Positions 50,824-50,877 of a stretch of DNA of 50,877 nt are shown here, piece by piece; position 1 is the stretch's first letter; each line of letters starts with the position of its first letter. The notes under the pieces are model-generated. The model did no database searches, was not told the origin of the DNA, and worked only from the letters and a program-made list of their open reading frames with translations. Source of the stretch: Nitrospira sp. UW-LDO-01 (lineage in GTDB: Bacteria > Nitrospirota > Nitrospiria > Nitrospirales > Nitrospiraceae); contig NIUT01000162.1 in the NCBI GenBank assembly GCA_002254365.1, positions 1 through 50,877 on the forward strand, read 5' to 3'. The position numbers were made by a program, and so were the translations under genes.

Positions 50824-50877
50824 CTACCGTAAGCCATCCACGATCAACGCGAAATTGATGAAGGCGACGAACATGAC
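50824..50877 (-). mobile_element. Likely IS5-like transposase C-terminus, cut by window edge
   Basis: The last 54 bases encode on the minus strand VMFVAFINFALIVDGLR and a TAG stop at 50824-50826. A hydrophobic last helix of this type is typical of IS5-family DDE transposases. The adjoining GGGCCTGTTAACGCT (50811-50825) looks like an IS end. The rest of the element would lie beyond the window. The family assignment is by recognition of a short piece only. Confidence 0.45.

Noticed and set aside
1-50877. CRISPR array, rRNA operon, prophage or complete insertion sequence
   Set aside because: No regularly spaced direct repeats, no rRNA sequence and no phage structural genes were seen; only an IS edge at the right end is supported.

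Overview
The window looks like a chromosomal segment of a Nitrospirota bacterium, most likely Nitrospira-like. That assignment is an inference from protein style, gene mix and the interspersed palindromic repeats; no marker gene in the window proves it. About 30 kb (1264-31411), all on the minus strand, is a flagellar supercluster. To its right lie a tRNA gene and about 19 kb of metabolic, signalling and uncharacterised genes on both strands.

Flagellar region, read in transcription order from right to left. A sigma-54 response regulator (29954-31411) is followed by a three-gene block of TPR protein, PAS histidine kinase and second sigma-54 response regulator (24958-29835). Next comes flgB-flgC-fliE-fliF-fliG-fliH-fliI-fliJ-motE (17280-24773). 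A probably inserted block holds an exported protein of unknown function and a small exported-peptide remnant (16210-17096). Then come fliK-flgD-flgE (12231-15905) and fliL-fliM-fliN-fliO-fliP-fliQ-fliR-flhB-flhA-flhF-flhG-fliA (1264-11936). Good sigma-54 -24/-12 matches sit in front of flgB, fliK and fliL, and a tighter-spaced one precedes the TPR gene. The two NtrC-type activators encoded here probably drive hook-basal-body transcription. Filament, hook-associated, motA/motB, P/L-ring and chemotaxis genes are not in the window.

The most unusual items are three. FliH carries a complete phospho-receiver domain at its N-terminus. An ancient tandem duplication across the fliH/fliI junction leaves a 49-codon mini-ORF (FliI head plus FliH tail) between the two genes. 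FlhF/FlhG has an atypical G3 motif (DMPG), a 72-bp in-frame linker duplication, and no visible DQA-type activator motif in FlhG.

Right part. tRNA-Thr(TGT); a SAM methyltransferase; proA; a lipoprotein; an MFS/NTT-like transporter; a threonine aldolase; a nucleotidyltransferase; a gnd-zwf pair (oxidative pentose phosphate pathway); a thioredoxin-SGNH hydrolase pair; an overlapping set of HEAT-repeat protein, HD-GYP protein, FolB-methyltransferase fusion and PHP phosphoesterase; a membrane Ser/Thr kinase with its kinase domain at the C-terminus; a cysteine-rich membrane protein; and at the right edge the last codons of a likely IS5-like transposase. Two related palindromic elements (32877-33003 and 48379-48505) and a third element with long inverted arms (37120-37330) occupy intergenic gaps. 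The left edge (1-1263) holds gene debris and one small membrane protein in a stretch that looks AT-richer than the rest.
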